From Nitrospirota bacterium (lineage in GTDB: Bacteria; Nitrospirota; Nitrospiria; Nitrospirales; Nitrospiraceae): DNA of 7,490 nt. The DNA is taken from assembly GCA_005877535.1 (NCBI GenBank), contig VBOM01000021.1, positions 1 through 7,490 on the forward strand, given 5' to 3'. The notes below the pieces were generated by a model that worked only from the letters and a program-made list of their open reading frames with translations, did no database searches and was not told where the DNA came from. The position numbers were made by a program, and so were the translations under genes. Of the stretch, positions 1-6,035 are shown in pieces (the first letter of the stretch is position 1; every line of letters begins with the position of its first letter).

Positions 1-197
1 AACCGCCGATACGCGGCTACGACAAGCCCGACGGCGGGCGGGCTCGCCGCTCGGTCGGTCAACATACTGTTTCAAGTATGCCTCCCTCCCTCACGGCTCC
101 GCGCGCCCGTCTCGCTTGGCGTCTCGGCGGTTTCGTCACGAGCCCTCGTGAATAGTGCGGGGTAGGGATTGCTTCCCTCCCTTTCCATCTGCGACAT

Positions 198-203
198 TAT
201 AAG
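198..203 (+). promoter_or_regulatory. Possible -10 element of the CYTH-CHAD gene
   Basis: TATAAG matches the sigma-70 -10 consensus at five of six bases. It would place transcription start near 210, just ahead of the ribosome binding site at 214-220. No matching -35 is visible, so this is weak support. Confidence 0.25.
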
Positions 204-213
204 AAAGGTCCCG

Positions 214-220
214 TTAGGAG
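214..220 (+). promoter_or_regulatory. Ribosome binding site of the CYTH-CHAD gene
   Basis: TTAGGAG ends six bases before the ATG at 227, but only three bases before the in-frame GTG at 224. The spacing therefore favours ATG 227 as the start. Confidence 0.65.
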
Positions 221-226
221 ACTGTG

Positions 227-1501
227 ATGGCTCATGCCAACAAGCCTCCCTCGAAACCACCAGATCCGGTTACTGTCAGCCAAGCTGTAAAATCAACGGT
301 TGAGTGTGAAATAAAACTGGCGGTCGATGACCATTTCCGCCTGCCCTCTCTTCCCGGCGTTCCCCTGCCACGACGCCTGCTGACCTCGACCTACTACGAC
401 ACCTCACAGTACGACCTGGCCCACGCGGGGATCACCCTCCGTCATCGAGTCGAGCGCGGGAAACAGGCCTGGCAGCTGAAACTCCCCCTGATGAAGGACC
501 GGCAGGAAATCGAGATGCTCGATCGTCAGTCTATTCCACCGAGAACGTTCCGCGATCTACTCTTTCTCCACCTCGGACAGAGGCAGCTCATACCTGTGGC
601 AACCTTGCGGGTCTGGCGGGCGGGTATCCGGGTGCACATGGACAATGTCCCTGTCGCAGACGTCACGCTCGATCACGTGTCGGTTGTGAAAAACGGAGCG
701 GTGCTTCAGCGCTTTCGAGAACTCGAAATCGAACAGGTGGATGGGAAGGACAGCACACTGCCCGACCTCGAAAAACAGCTCCGTCAAGCGGGTGCCAAAG
801 ATCATGACGGACGCCCCAAGCTCGTTCGCGCGCTTTCCTTGGTGGCTCCCAGTTCTGAGCCACAGCCGGCATCGGATGCACCGGTGGTGGATCATGTGAA
901 GTGGGCCCTCGCACGTCATGTCCGATGGCTGATTGCGCATGATCCCGGCGCCAGGCTCGGAAGGGAACCTGAGAGCCTGCACCAAATGCGTGTGGCCACG
1001 AGACAATTGCGCGCCGTCCTACGCGCCACCAGACCCCTGCTCGTTCCTGAATGGGCAGACTCGTTGCGTGATGAATTGCGCTGGCTCGGACAACTGCTGG
1101 GACCAGCTCGCGATCTCGACGTGCAACTCGCCTATTTCCGTGAGGAATCTGCCGCGCTGGATGCAAGAGACCGGCGGCCTCTGACAGAGTTCATCGCCCA
1201 TCTGGAAGCCCAACGGAACAATGTCCAGGAGGTCCTGCTGAACGAGCTGAAAAACGAGCGGTATCTTGACCTCATCAGGCGCAAAGCCCGCGCCGTGCAG
1301 GACGTCTTGGGCAGGCACCAAGACGCCATTCAAGCCGAAGCGCATATCCGGGCGTTCCTCAAGAAATCGACCAGCGCGCGGGCAGCCTTCGTCGCCGGAC
1401 GCATGGTCGAACGCCAGCGCCAGCGTCGAGAAAGGGCCAGAAAAAATATGCCGCGGCTCTTGCGAGGGCTCGTAAAGCGAGGCGAGAAAGCGTGGGGATA
1501 A
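227..1501 (+). CDS. CYTH and CHAD domain-containing protein
   Basis: A 424-residue soluble protein. Residues about 21-205 form a CYTH (triphosphate tunnel metalloenzyme) domain. The signature ECEIKL (E26, E28, K30) is present, followed by the beta-strand motifs STYYDT, LRHRV, WQLKLP and FRELEIE, which carry the alternating charged residues of the tunnel. Residues about 220-424 form a CHAD helical domain with LHQMRVATRQLR (251-262), LGPARDLDV (291-299) and VLGRHQDA (360-367). CYTH enzymes hydrolyse inorganic triphosphate or related polyphosphates, and CHAD domains bind polyphosphate, so polyphosphate metabolism is the likely role (family knowledge). The CHAD domain looks short: the second H-x-x-R helix pair normally found before the LG-x-x-x-DA motif is missing. 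The start is ATG 227 because of the spacing to TTAGGAG. The gene stands alone and converges on the lysine operon with a 51-bp gap, in which I see no clear terminator. Confidence 0.9.
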   Translation: MAHANKPPSKPPDPVTVSQAVKSTVECEIKLAVDDHFRLPSLPGVPLPRRLLTSTYYDTSQYDLAHAGITLRHRVERGKQAWQLKLPLMKDRQEIEMLDRQSIPPRTFRDLLFLHLGQRQLIPVATLRVWRAGIRVHMDNVPVADVTLDHVSVVKNGAVLQRFRELEIEQVDGKDSTLPDLEKQLRQAGAKDHDGRPKLVRALSLVAPSSEPQPASDAPVVDHVKWALARHVRWLIAHDPGARLGREPESLHQMRVATRQLRAVLRATRPLLVPEWADSLRDELRWLGQLLGPARDLDVQLAYFREESAALDARDRRPLTEFIAHLEAQRNNVQEVLLNELKNERYLDLIRRKARAVQDVLGRHQDAIQAEAHIRAFLKKSTSARAAFVAGRMVERQRQRRERARKNMPRLLRGLVKRGEKAWG

Positions 1502-1552
1502 AATTTCCTTGTTGCTGGGGCGGTCCACTGAAGGGATGCGGAGGAAAAGGTG

Positions 1553-2152
1553 TCAGGTTCGATTGACGGTCGATTTCATCAGGCTGTCTGCTTGGGGAGG
1601 TGAAAACCCCTGATACCCGCGATGGCGCTCAGTGAGTTCAAGTACGGAGAAAGACTGGCCATCCACCATTTCTGGCGCCGTGAAGATTTGCCGTAACTGG
1701 CCACCGTGGGCGCCGACGATCTGACCGGCAAAGACTACCCCTTGTGCCTTCAACCGTTCAATCGCCTGCTCGATGTCTTCCACGCGCACCGCTACATGAT
1801 GAAACACCTGATCACCGAATGTTTTGACCCAACCGGGGATGATGCTGGTGCGGCCCCGATTATCGGAATAGGCTTGATCCACGAAGAGCGCGGGGTACCC
1901 AACCTTCCTATAGACCTTCGCGTACCAGTCTTCATACTCGATCGTTTCGCTGTACCCATACCCGAGCCTCGTGAATTCCTCCGCACGCCGGTCGATATTC
2001 AGCGTCCGCAGCGTTAGATGGTCTGCGATCGGGTAAAAGCCGACTCCCGCCTCGTCAAGGGAGTCCCGCAGCACCTTGGCTGCCCGATTGCGAGACACAT
2101 AGTCCTCGATCATTCTTGCAATCAATGCATCCAACTCAACGCCTGATTCCAT
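1553..2152 (-). CDS. VOC-fold protein related to DUF1338 (2-oxoadipate dioxygenase/decarboxylase-like)
   Basis: A 199-residue protein and the last gene of the lysine operon. Three candidate metal ligands of a 2-His-1-Glu site can be seen: His44 in ADHLTLRT, His118 or His119 in FHHVAVRV, and Glu172 in VLELTER. The C-terminal segment RGYQGFSPPQADSLMKST resembles the conserved tail of DUF1338 proteins (HglS/YdcJ in bacteria, FLO7 in plants). Those Fe(II) enzymes turn 2-oxoadipate into 2-hydroxyglutarate in lysine catabolism. Here the protein is less than half the length of HglS, so it is a compact relative. The role in 2-oxoadipate breakdown is inferred from the motifs plus the operon. The fallback call is a generic glyoxalase/bleomycin-resistance-type VOC protein. 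An in-frame ATG at 2185 overlaps the upstream stop as TAATG and would give 210 residues. I prefer ATG 2152 because AAGGAG lies eight bases before it, whereas 2185 has no Shine-Dalgarno sequence. Confidence 0.8.
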   Translation of the reverse strand: MESGVELDALIARMIEDYVSRNRAAKVLRDSLDEAGVGFYPIADHLTLRTLNIDRRAEEFTRLGYGYSETIEYEDWYAKVYRKVGYPALFVDQAYSDNRGRTSIIPGWVKTFGDQVFHHVAVRVEDIEQAIERLKAQGVVFAGQIVGAHGGQLRQIFTAPEMVDGQSFSVLELTERHRGYQGFSPPQADSLMKSTVNRT

Positions 2153-2160
2153 GGTCCAAG

Positions 2161-2166
2161 CTCCTT
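2161..2166 (-). promoter_or_regulatory. Ribosome binding site deciding the start of the VOC/DUF1338-like gene
   Basis: On the minus strand AAGGAG is followed by eight bases (CTTGGACC) and then ATG at 2152. This strong site lies inside the longer 210-residue reading frame and argues for the shorter start. Confidence 0.65.
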
Positions 2167-2184
2167 GTTGCTCAGGCACGGACA

Positions 2185-3714
2185 TTATGAGCCGAACTGA
2201 ATGCCCTGGGCCAACGGCAAATCGTTACCCCAGTTGGTTGTGTTCGTCTGCCGCCGCATATAGGCTTTCCAGGCATCCGACCCGGCCTCGCGCCCTCCCC
2301 CGGTTTCTTTTTCGCCTCCAAAGGCGCCGCCGATTTCCGCCCCTGACGTACCGATGTTCACATTGGCGATCCCGCAGTCGCTGCCTGCAGTGGATGTGAA
2401 CCGCTCGCTGCTCCGCAGGTCGGACGTAAAAATCGCAGAAGACAGGCCTTGAGGTACGGCATTCTGTAATGCGATGGCATCGTCAAGCACCGTGAAGGGC
2501 ATGACATAGAGAATCGGCGCAAAGGTTTCACGCTGGACGATGGACCAATGGTTTTCCGCTTTCACGATGGCCGGTTCCACGAAGTAGCCCGGCTGACCCA
2601 GTACCTGCCCCCCATAGAGGACTTTCCCTCCCGCCTGCTTCACCTCTTCGATAGCCTTCCGATAGGCCTCGACCGCAGCTCGATCGATCAACGGACCCAT
2701 GAGCACACCTGACTCCAATGGATTGCCGATACGTATCTGTCTGTACGCCGAGATAAGCTTTGTGACCACTTCATCGTAACGAGATTCATGGACGAACAGC
2801 CGTCTCGTCGTCGTGCAACGTTGGCCGGCGGTGCCGACCGCACCGAACACGATGGCGCGAATCGCCAAGGAGAGGTCCGCTGTTTGATCCACGATAATTG
2901 CGTTGTTCCCGCTCAGTTCCAAAAGCGTCCGCCCCAGCCGTTGCGCGACGGCCGAAGCCACAGTTCGACCGACCGGGACGGACCCCGTGAACGAGATCAA
3001 CGGCACTCGACGGTCCTGGACCAACGTCTCCGCGATGGTCTTCTCGGCCGTCACGATCAGTGAGAAGATCCCTCGGTAGCCCTGGTGCTCCATCACTCGG
3101 TTGCAGAGGTGCTGCACCGCAATCGCGCAGAGCGGCGCTTTCGGCGAAGGCTTCCACACAACCGTATCTCCGGCAATCGCAGCCAGGAAGGCGTTCCAGG
3201 CCCAGACTGCTACGGGAAAATTGAAGGCTGTGATCACGCCGATCGGCCCGAGCGGATGCCATTGCTCCGACATCCGATGCTGCGCCCGCTCGGAATGCAT
3301 CGTCGTTCCATACAACATGCGCGACTGGCCCACGGCGAAGTCTGCCATATCGATCATTTCCTGAACTTCGCCGTCCCCCTCCGGTTTGATTTTCCCGACT
3401 TCGAGAGACACCAGCGAGCCAAGCAAGTCCTTATGTTCCCGCAACTCGGCGCCGATCAATCGGACGAGCTCCCCCCGCTTGGGAGCCGGGACAAGCCGCC
3501 ATTGCTGAAATGCCGCAATGGATTCCTGCAGGATGTGCTCATAGTCATCGGCTGAACAGGTACGAATTTGCGCAATCATCTCACCGGTCGCGGGATTCAC
3601 GGATTCCAGGAGCGATGTGTTCTCGCCAGAGGCCCACCAATGGGTCCCGGTGCTGCCACCGGCGTTGATGGCGCTCAAGTCCAATCCCTTCAGGATCTCC
3701 GCAATCGACATCAT
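2185..3714 (-). CDS. Alpha-aminoadipic semialdehyde dehydrogenase (ALDH7 family)
   Basis: A 509-residue NAD(P)+-dependent aldehyde dehydrogenase of normal family length. It oxidises L-2-aminoadipate-6-semialdehyde (in equilibrium with piperideine-6-carboxylate) to L-2-aminoadipate. Visible motifs in order: [11 protein letters not shown] (164-174) with the oxyanion-hole Asn165, the cofactor-binding VVWKPS (Lys188), FTGSVPVG (242-249), the general base Glu266 in LELSGNN, the catalytic Cys300 in [12 protein letters not shown], and ETFAPILYV. The C-terminal signature [19 protein letters not shown], then AYMRRQTNT and LPLAQGI, is diagnostic of the antiquitin/ALDH7 branch (human ALDH7A1; AmaB of Pseudomonas putida). 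Its ATG overlaps the stop of the upstream dehydrogenase gene as ATGA. A GGAG lies ten bases before ATG 3714, so translation is probably coupled. The gene ends in TAA at 2187-2185. Its specificity fits the saccharopine/lysine dehydrogenase partner. Confidence 0.93.
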   Translation of the reverse strand: MMSIAEILKGLDLSAINAGGSTGTHWWASGENTSLLESVNPATGEMIAQIRTCSADDYEHILQESIAAFQQWRLVPAPKRGELVRLIGAELREHKDLLGSLVSLEVGKIKPEGDGEVQEMIDMADFAVGQSRMLYGTTMHSERAQHRMSEQWHPLGPIGVITAFNFPVAVWAWNAFLAAIAGDTVVWKPSPKAPLCAIAVQHLCNRVMEHQGYRGIFSLIVTAEKTIAETLVQDRRVPLISFTGSVPVGRTVASAVAQRLGRTLLELSGNNAIIVDQTADLSLAIRAIVFGAVGTAGQRCTTTRRLFVHESRYDEVVTKLISAYRQIRIGNPLESGVLMGPLIDRAAVEAYRKAIEEVKQAGGKVLYGGQVLGQPGYFVEPAIVKAENHWSIVQRETFAPILYVMPFTVLDDAIALQNAVPQGLSSAIFTSDLRSSERFTSTAGSDCGIANVNIGTSGAEIGGAFGGEKETGGGREAGSDAWKAYMRRQTNTTNWGNDLPLAQGIQFGS

Positions 3715-4799
3715 CGGTAGCAGGCTCCAAACCGATTCTTGAGCACGTCTTGTAACGGAAAGGATTCCTGGGTCACGAATCCCCTATACTGTTTAGGCGC
3801 CGCAAGCACGAGATCCACTACGGCACAGAGACTCGAGGCGGTGGTCACTTGAATGGCGGACCACAGTTTTCCCTTAATGCATTGAGGATAGATCTTCTTC
3901 ACGTAGTTTTCCTCGAACAAGGCGCCTTCCCTCGTTCCCATTACGGAGGCATAGATCAGCACGACATCTTGCAGTGTCTGGGGAATCGCCTGTTCGAGGA
4001 TTCGCTTGAGCGTTTCACGATCCTCATTTAGTTTGAGATCTTTCATCAAGAGGTGAATTTTCTCGCAATGGCCTGGATACCGCAACGTCTTGTAGTTCAT
4101 GGTCCTGACTTTCCCTGCATAGGTATCGGCCAACGTTCCCAATCCTCCGGAGGTGTTGAACGCTTCGTACAGAAGTCCGTCCACCTCGATCGTCTCATAC
4201 CCTTCGAGGGGAAGGAGGGGGACCTTCTCCCCTCCTTCAATTCCATAACAGATATTGCCATACTCGTTGATCAGCCCATCGGTGGACCATGTCAGCGAAT
4301 ACTTGAGGGCGTTACTGGGATGAACCGGCAAGGCTCCGACCCGCATCTTGACCGTATCCGCCGTATCGAAATGGGTGATCAAGTCGTGCGCCGCAATGCT
4401 GATGAAACCGGGGGCTAGACCGCATTGTGGCACAAAGGCTTGCGGTGAGTCGGTGCTCAGAACTTTGACCTGATTGGTGACTTCGACGTCCTCCGTCAGA
4501 TCAAAATAGTGAAGCCGATGTTCCCGAGCCAATCCGGCTACAATGGGGTTGCAGAAATACGGGAGGCTCGACAGGACCGCATCGAATCGATGCGCCGTCA
4601 AGTAGGCGCTGACGGCGTCGGGATGTCGGACGTCGAGGAGCAGGGGCGTCACTCGCGAGAGACCGAGGTCTTCGACGAACCGTTTGGAGGCATCGAGGCT
4701 GATGTCACCGAGATAGACCTCATAGTCCCCACCTTCTGACAAGAGGCAGGTCACCAGGGATCCGATCTTTCCAGCACCAAGGACGAGCACGCAATGCAT
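3711..4799 (-). CDS. Saccharopine dehydrogenase / L-lysine 6-dehydrogenase family protein
   Basis: A 362-residue cytosolic oxidoreductase and first gene of the minus-strand operon. The N-terminus has a Rossmann dinucleotide fold: [11 protein letters not shown] (4-14) gives G-x-G-x-x-G, and Asp32 at the end of the second strand suggests NAD+ over NADP+. The substrate domain carries family blocks CGLAPGF (126-132), [15 protein letters not shown] (166-180), [13 protein letters not shown] (211-223) and KTLRYPGH (237-244). The family includes saccharopine dehydrogenase (saccharopine to glutamate plus aminoadipic semialdehyde) and lysine 6-dehydrogenase (lysine directly to the semialdehyde plus ammonia). 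No lysine-ketoglutarate reductase gene or domain is seen, which tilts me toward lysine dehydrogenase, but the window is limited. Either product is the substrate of the overlapping ALDH7 gene. GAGG lies six bases before the ATG. Confidence 0.87.
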   Translation of the reverse strand: MHCVLVLGAGKIGSLVTCLLSEGGDYEVYLGDISLDASKRFVEDLGLSRVTPLLLDVRHPDAVSAYLTAHRFDAVLSSLPYFCNPIVAGLAREHRLHYFDLTEDVEVTNQVKVLSTDSPQAFVPQCGLAPGFISIAAHDLITHFDTADTVKMRVGALPVHPSNALKYSLTWSTDGLINEYGNICYGIEGGEKVPLLPLEGYETIEVDGLLYEAFNTSGGLGTLADTYAGKVRTMNYKTLRYPGHCEKIHLLMKDLKLNEDRETLKRILEQAIPQTLQDVVLIYASVMGTREGALFEENYVKKIYPQCIKGKLWSAIQVTTASSLCAVVDLVLAAPKQYRGFVTQESFPLQDVLKNRFGACYR

Positions 4800-4819
4800 A
4801 ACGAGCCTCGCTTACGATC

Positions 4820-4849
4820 AGTATACTCCCGCCCTAGCAGGCTCAGGAA
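4820..4849 (-). promoter_or_regulatory. Candidate promoter of the lysine-catabolism operon
   Basis: On the minus strand TATACT (4825-4820) is a good -10 element, preceded at 18 bases by a weak -35, TTCCTG (4849-4844). Transcription would start near 4813, giving a very short leader that begins just before the GAGG ribosome binding site (4809-4806). The -10 is convincing; the -35 is poor and may mean an activator is needed. Confidence 0.4.
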
Positions 4850-4950
4850 AGCATTTTTGCATGTGAGAACTTCGATCTTTGGCACCTGTAAGAGAAGATG
4901 AGAACATCCCTGCAGGATAGGCAGGCGAGACTTACGGGACGAGCGAGACG

Positions 4951-4996
4951 CGAGGGTTCGAGGTTTTCGGAACTTCGAACCCCGAACTTCGAACTT
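4951..4996. repeat. TTCGAA-rich intergenic repeat
   Basis: The block CGAGGGTTCGAGGTT is followed by two exact copies of GAACTTCGAAC (4970-4980 and 4984-4994). These are reverse-complement-like to the first block, so the unit is both tandem and self-complementary. The same leading sequence recurs at 7467-7480 at the window edge. It is preceded by GGGACGAGCGAGACG, a similar GC-rich lead to that before the second copy. Confidence 0.6.
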
Positions 4997-5007
4997 GGGA
5001 TCGTGTG

Positions 5008-5022
5008 CGCCGACAGTCGGCG
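5008..5022. other. Perfect 7-bp inverted repeat, possible operator
   Basis: CGCCGAC and GTCGGCG flank a single A, making a near-continuous 15-bp dyad. It could be a dimeric regulator site or part of the neighbouring repeat. It lies about 190 bases from the lysine operon promoter and 220 bases from the HELGH gene, with no further evidence of function. Confidence 0.3.
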
Positions 5023-5065
5023 AAGGTCTTCCCCCCCTCAGTATCAGAAACCAACATCGACGAGA

Positions 5066-5091
5066 GGGGTCAAAACCCCGGCCTCGCGGGG
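5066..5091. other. Two overlapping, mutually exclusive hairpins
   Basis: GGGGT (5066-5070) can pair with ACCCC (5075-5079). Alternatively CCCCG (5076-5080) can pair with CGGGG (5087-5091). The central CCCC is shared, so only one stem can form. No T tract follows on either strand, so this is not a plain intrinsic terminator. Confidence 0.35.
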
Positions 5092-5241
5092 AATCGTCAG
5101 AACATTCCGATAATGGCAGGCCGACGAGAGCGCAAGCCCTTGGGTGAAAAACGATCCAATATGTTGATTTTTCAGCACATAACAAGCGTGAAGCAGACAA
5201 GGAGTTTGTGATACGCTAACCGACTATCAGGAGCAGCGGTT

Positions 5242-5490
5242 ATGTTGCGCATGCCTTCTCGAGTCGTGTTTCCGTTCGGCTATCGGATCTCCGTGCGCCA
5301 ACTTTCCGATGCCGACATGGACCGTCGTGACGCGAATGCTGACGGTATCTGGGACGACGCCACCAAAACGATCTACCTTCGCAAGCGCTTGCCCGTGACC
5401 AGACGTCGCTACATTCTTGCCCACGAACTCGGCCATGCCTGGCTCGACTGGCAACATCGGCATCTTGATAACGGCAAGGCCAAAACGTAG
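5242..5490 (+). CDS. Small ImmA/IrrE-like metallopeptidase-domain protein (HELGH)
   Basis: An 82-residue protein with a zincin motif HELGH (His61, Glu62, His65) in the context RYILAHELGHAWLDW. It is preceded by GIWDDATKTIYLRKRLP, a beta-strand arrangement typical of ImmA/IrrE-type (COG2856) peptidases. Those usually run well beyond HExxH to a third zinc ligand on a downstream helix. Here the chain ends 17 residues after the motif, so the usual third ligand is absent; His72 or His74 might substitute, but the spacing is not canonical. AGGAG eight bases before the ATG supports the start and suggests it is translated. The stop codon TAG (5488-5490) is the edge of the intergenic repeat that follows, so the gene may have been shortened by that element. 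No substrate can be named. Confidence 0.75.
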   Translation: MLRMPSRVVFPFGYRISVRQLSDADMDRRDANADGIWDDATKTIYLRKRLPVTRRRYILAHELGHAWLDWQHRHLDNGKAKT

Positions 5491-5613
5491 CAGGATGCTG
5501 AAAAAGTCCGCCAGCTTCGTTCTCGCCTCATCGAAATCCTCAAAGTACCCAGAGGGTACACCTCAGCCCTTCACTCGATGCGGCCTTGCTAGGCAGCCTT
5601 TTGAGCATCCTGC
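5490..5613 (+). repeat. Palindromic MITE/REP-like element, copy 1
   Basis: This 124-bp element has terminal inverted repeats: GCAGGATGCTGAAAAAG (5490-5506) against GCAGGATGCTCAAAAG read from 5613 back to 5598. Inside are a nested CATCGA/TCGATG pair (5529-5534, 5575-5580) and a central hairpin GTACCC-AGA-GGGTAC (5545-5559). The whole unit can fold into one long imperfect stem, with an A run at the left end and a T run at the right. That arrangement would suit a bidirectional terminator between the HELGH gene and the EVE remnant. It encodes no protein and shows no clear target-site duplication. A related inverted copy lies at 6930-7034. Confidence 0.75.
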
Positions 5614-5686
5614 GATGACGCCTTCCTCTTGTCCCAGACGTGCAGGCCAGCAAAATGCTCATGTGCGAACACAGTTTTTCTGAAAC

Positions 5687-5971
5687 CTATTTGGCCCCGG
5701 CAAGCTTGAGTACCACAGCCCATTCCGCTTCCGTCACCGGCTGTACAGACAGGCGGGAACCTTTTTGTATCAAGACCATGTTCTTTAGCTTAGGTTCCTG
5801 CCTCAGTCGGTCGAGCGACAGACTGGTCTTGAACGTCTGACGATACCGAATGTCCACCATATCCCATCGTGGAGCAGAGGGAACACTGGCTGGGTCATAG
5901 TGGTGGTTAGTCTTGTCGAACTGCGTCTGGTCTGGATAGGCCGCCCGCACCACCTCCGCAATCCCCATCAC
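5687..5971 (-). pseudogene. EVE domain protein, 5'-truncated gene
   Basis: The 94-residue frame matches the C-terminal two thirds of an EVE (PUA-like) protein: GIAEVVRAAYPDQTQFD, PRWDMVDIRY, LKNMVLIQKGSRLSVQPV and TEAEWAVVLKLAG are all family blocks. Complete EVE proteins are about 140-160 residues and begin with a WLMKSEP-type strand and a WDGVRNYQAR segment. Both are absent. Upstream of the first codons (GTG 5971, ATG 5968) there are in-frame TGA codons within 15 bases, no family sequence in other frames, and no Shine-Dalgarno sequence at proper spacing. I therefore read it as a gene that lost its 5' end, possibly when the divergent YdcF gene came to lie 64 bp away. EVE domains bind modified bases in nucleic acids. 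A short product could still be made from GTG or ATG, so non-function is inferred. Confidence 0.7.
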
Positions 5972-6035
5972 TGGTCATTCGGCTCACTCCGTGTATGCTG
6001 TCGGCGATGCCTCGTGTTTCGATTGAGGTCTGCCG

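Larger units (their letters stand above)
1..226. other. GC-rich non-coding stretch at left edge
   Basis: I see no convincing gene here. All three forward frames are open for about 150 bases, which is expected at this GC content. None gives a recognisable protein tail, although an upstream gene ending here cannot be excluded. Two inverted repeats are visible: GCCCG (26-30) with CGGGC (35-39), and CATACT (63-68) with AGTATG (75-80) around a six-base loop. Neither is followed by a T tract, so neither is a clear intrinsic terminator. A TATAAG hexamer at 198-203 is the only promoter-like element; no acceptable -35 lies 16-18 bases upstream of it. Confidence 0.6.
4800..5241. other. 442-bp non-coding spacer between divergent genes
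   Basis: This gap separates the minus-strand lysine operon from the + strand HELGH gene. Frames here are open only by chance and give proline/arginine-rich nonsense. It holds the operon promoter (4820-4849), a TTCGAA-rich repeat (4951-4996), a perfect palindrome (5008-5022) and overlapping hairpins (5066-5091). The last 80 bases are more AT-rich and probably contain the promoter of the gene at 5242, but I cannot place -10 and -35 elements with confidence. Confidence 0.7.

Noticed and set aside
72..260. 62-residue minus-strand frame at the left edge
   Set aside because: Biased composition, no family resemblance, and it overlaps the ribosome binding site of the CYTH-CHAD gene.
557..1528. Long minus-strand open frames (149, 167 and 169 residues) opposite the CYTH-CHAD gene
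   Set aside because: They lie entirely antisense to a well-supported gene and have no recognisable motifs; they are composition shadows.
1502..1552. Terminator between the CYTH-CHAD gene and the lysine operon
   Set aside because: I find no stable stem with a T run on either strand in these 51 bases.
2786..3555. Open frames of up to 158 residues within the ALDH gene on both strands
   Set aside because: The ALDH7 reading is unambiguous, and the alternatives are arginine/proline-rich with no domain.
4053..4418. 121-residue + strand frame opposite the saccharopine/lysine dehydrogenase gene
   Set aside because: Antisense to conserved family blocks, with no independent support.
4751..5200. 149-residue minus-strand frame across the operon promoter and spacer
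   Set aside because: It is low-complexity, rich in Arg/Ser/Pro, runs through the TTCGAA repeat and overlaps the start of the dehydrogenase gene.
5164..5215. Sigma-70 promoter TTGATT and downstream elements before the HELGH gene
   Set aside because: No -10 hexamer occurs 16-18 bases downstream; the best candidates score poorly.
5422..5459. HELGH motif as a metzincin (HExxHxxGxxH)
   Set aside because: The next histidine is one residue too far and the glycine is missing, so an ImmA/IrrE-type core fits better.
5640..5700. A third repeat edge at the TAG stop of the EVE remnant (TAGGTTTCAGAAAAACTG)
   Set aside because: The similarity to TAGCAGGATGCTGAAAAAGTC is too weak and there is no matching inverted end; it is at most an eroded trace.
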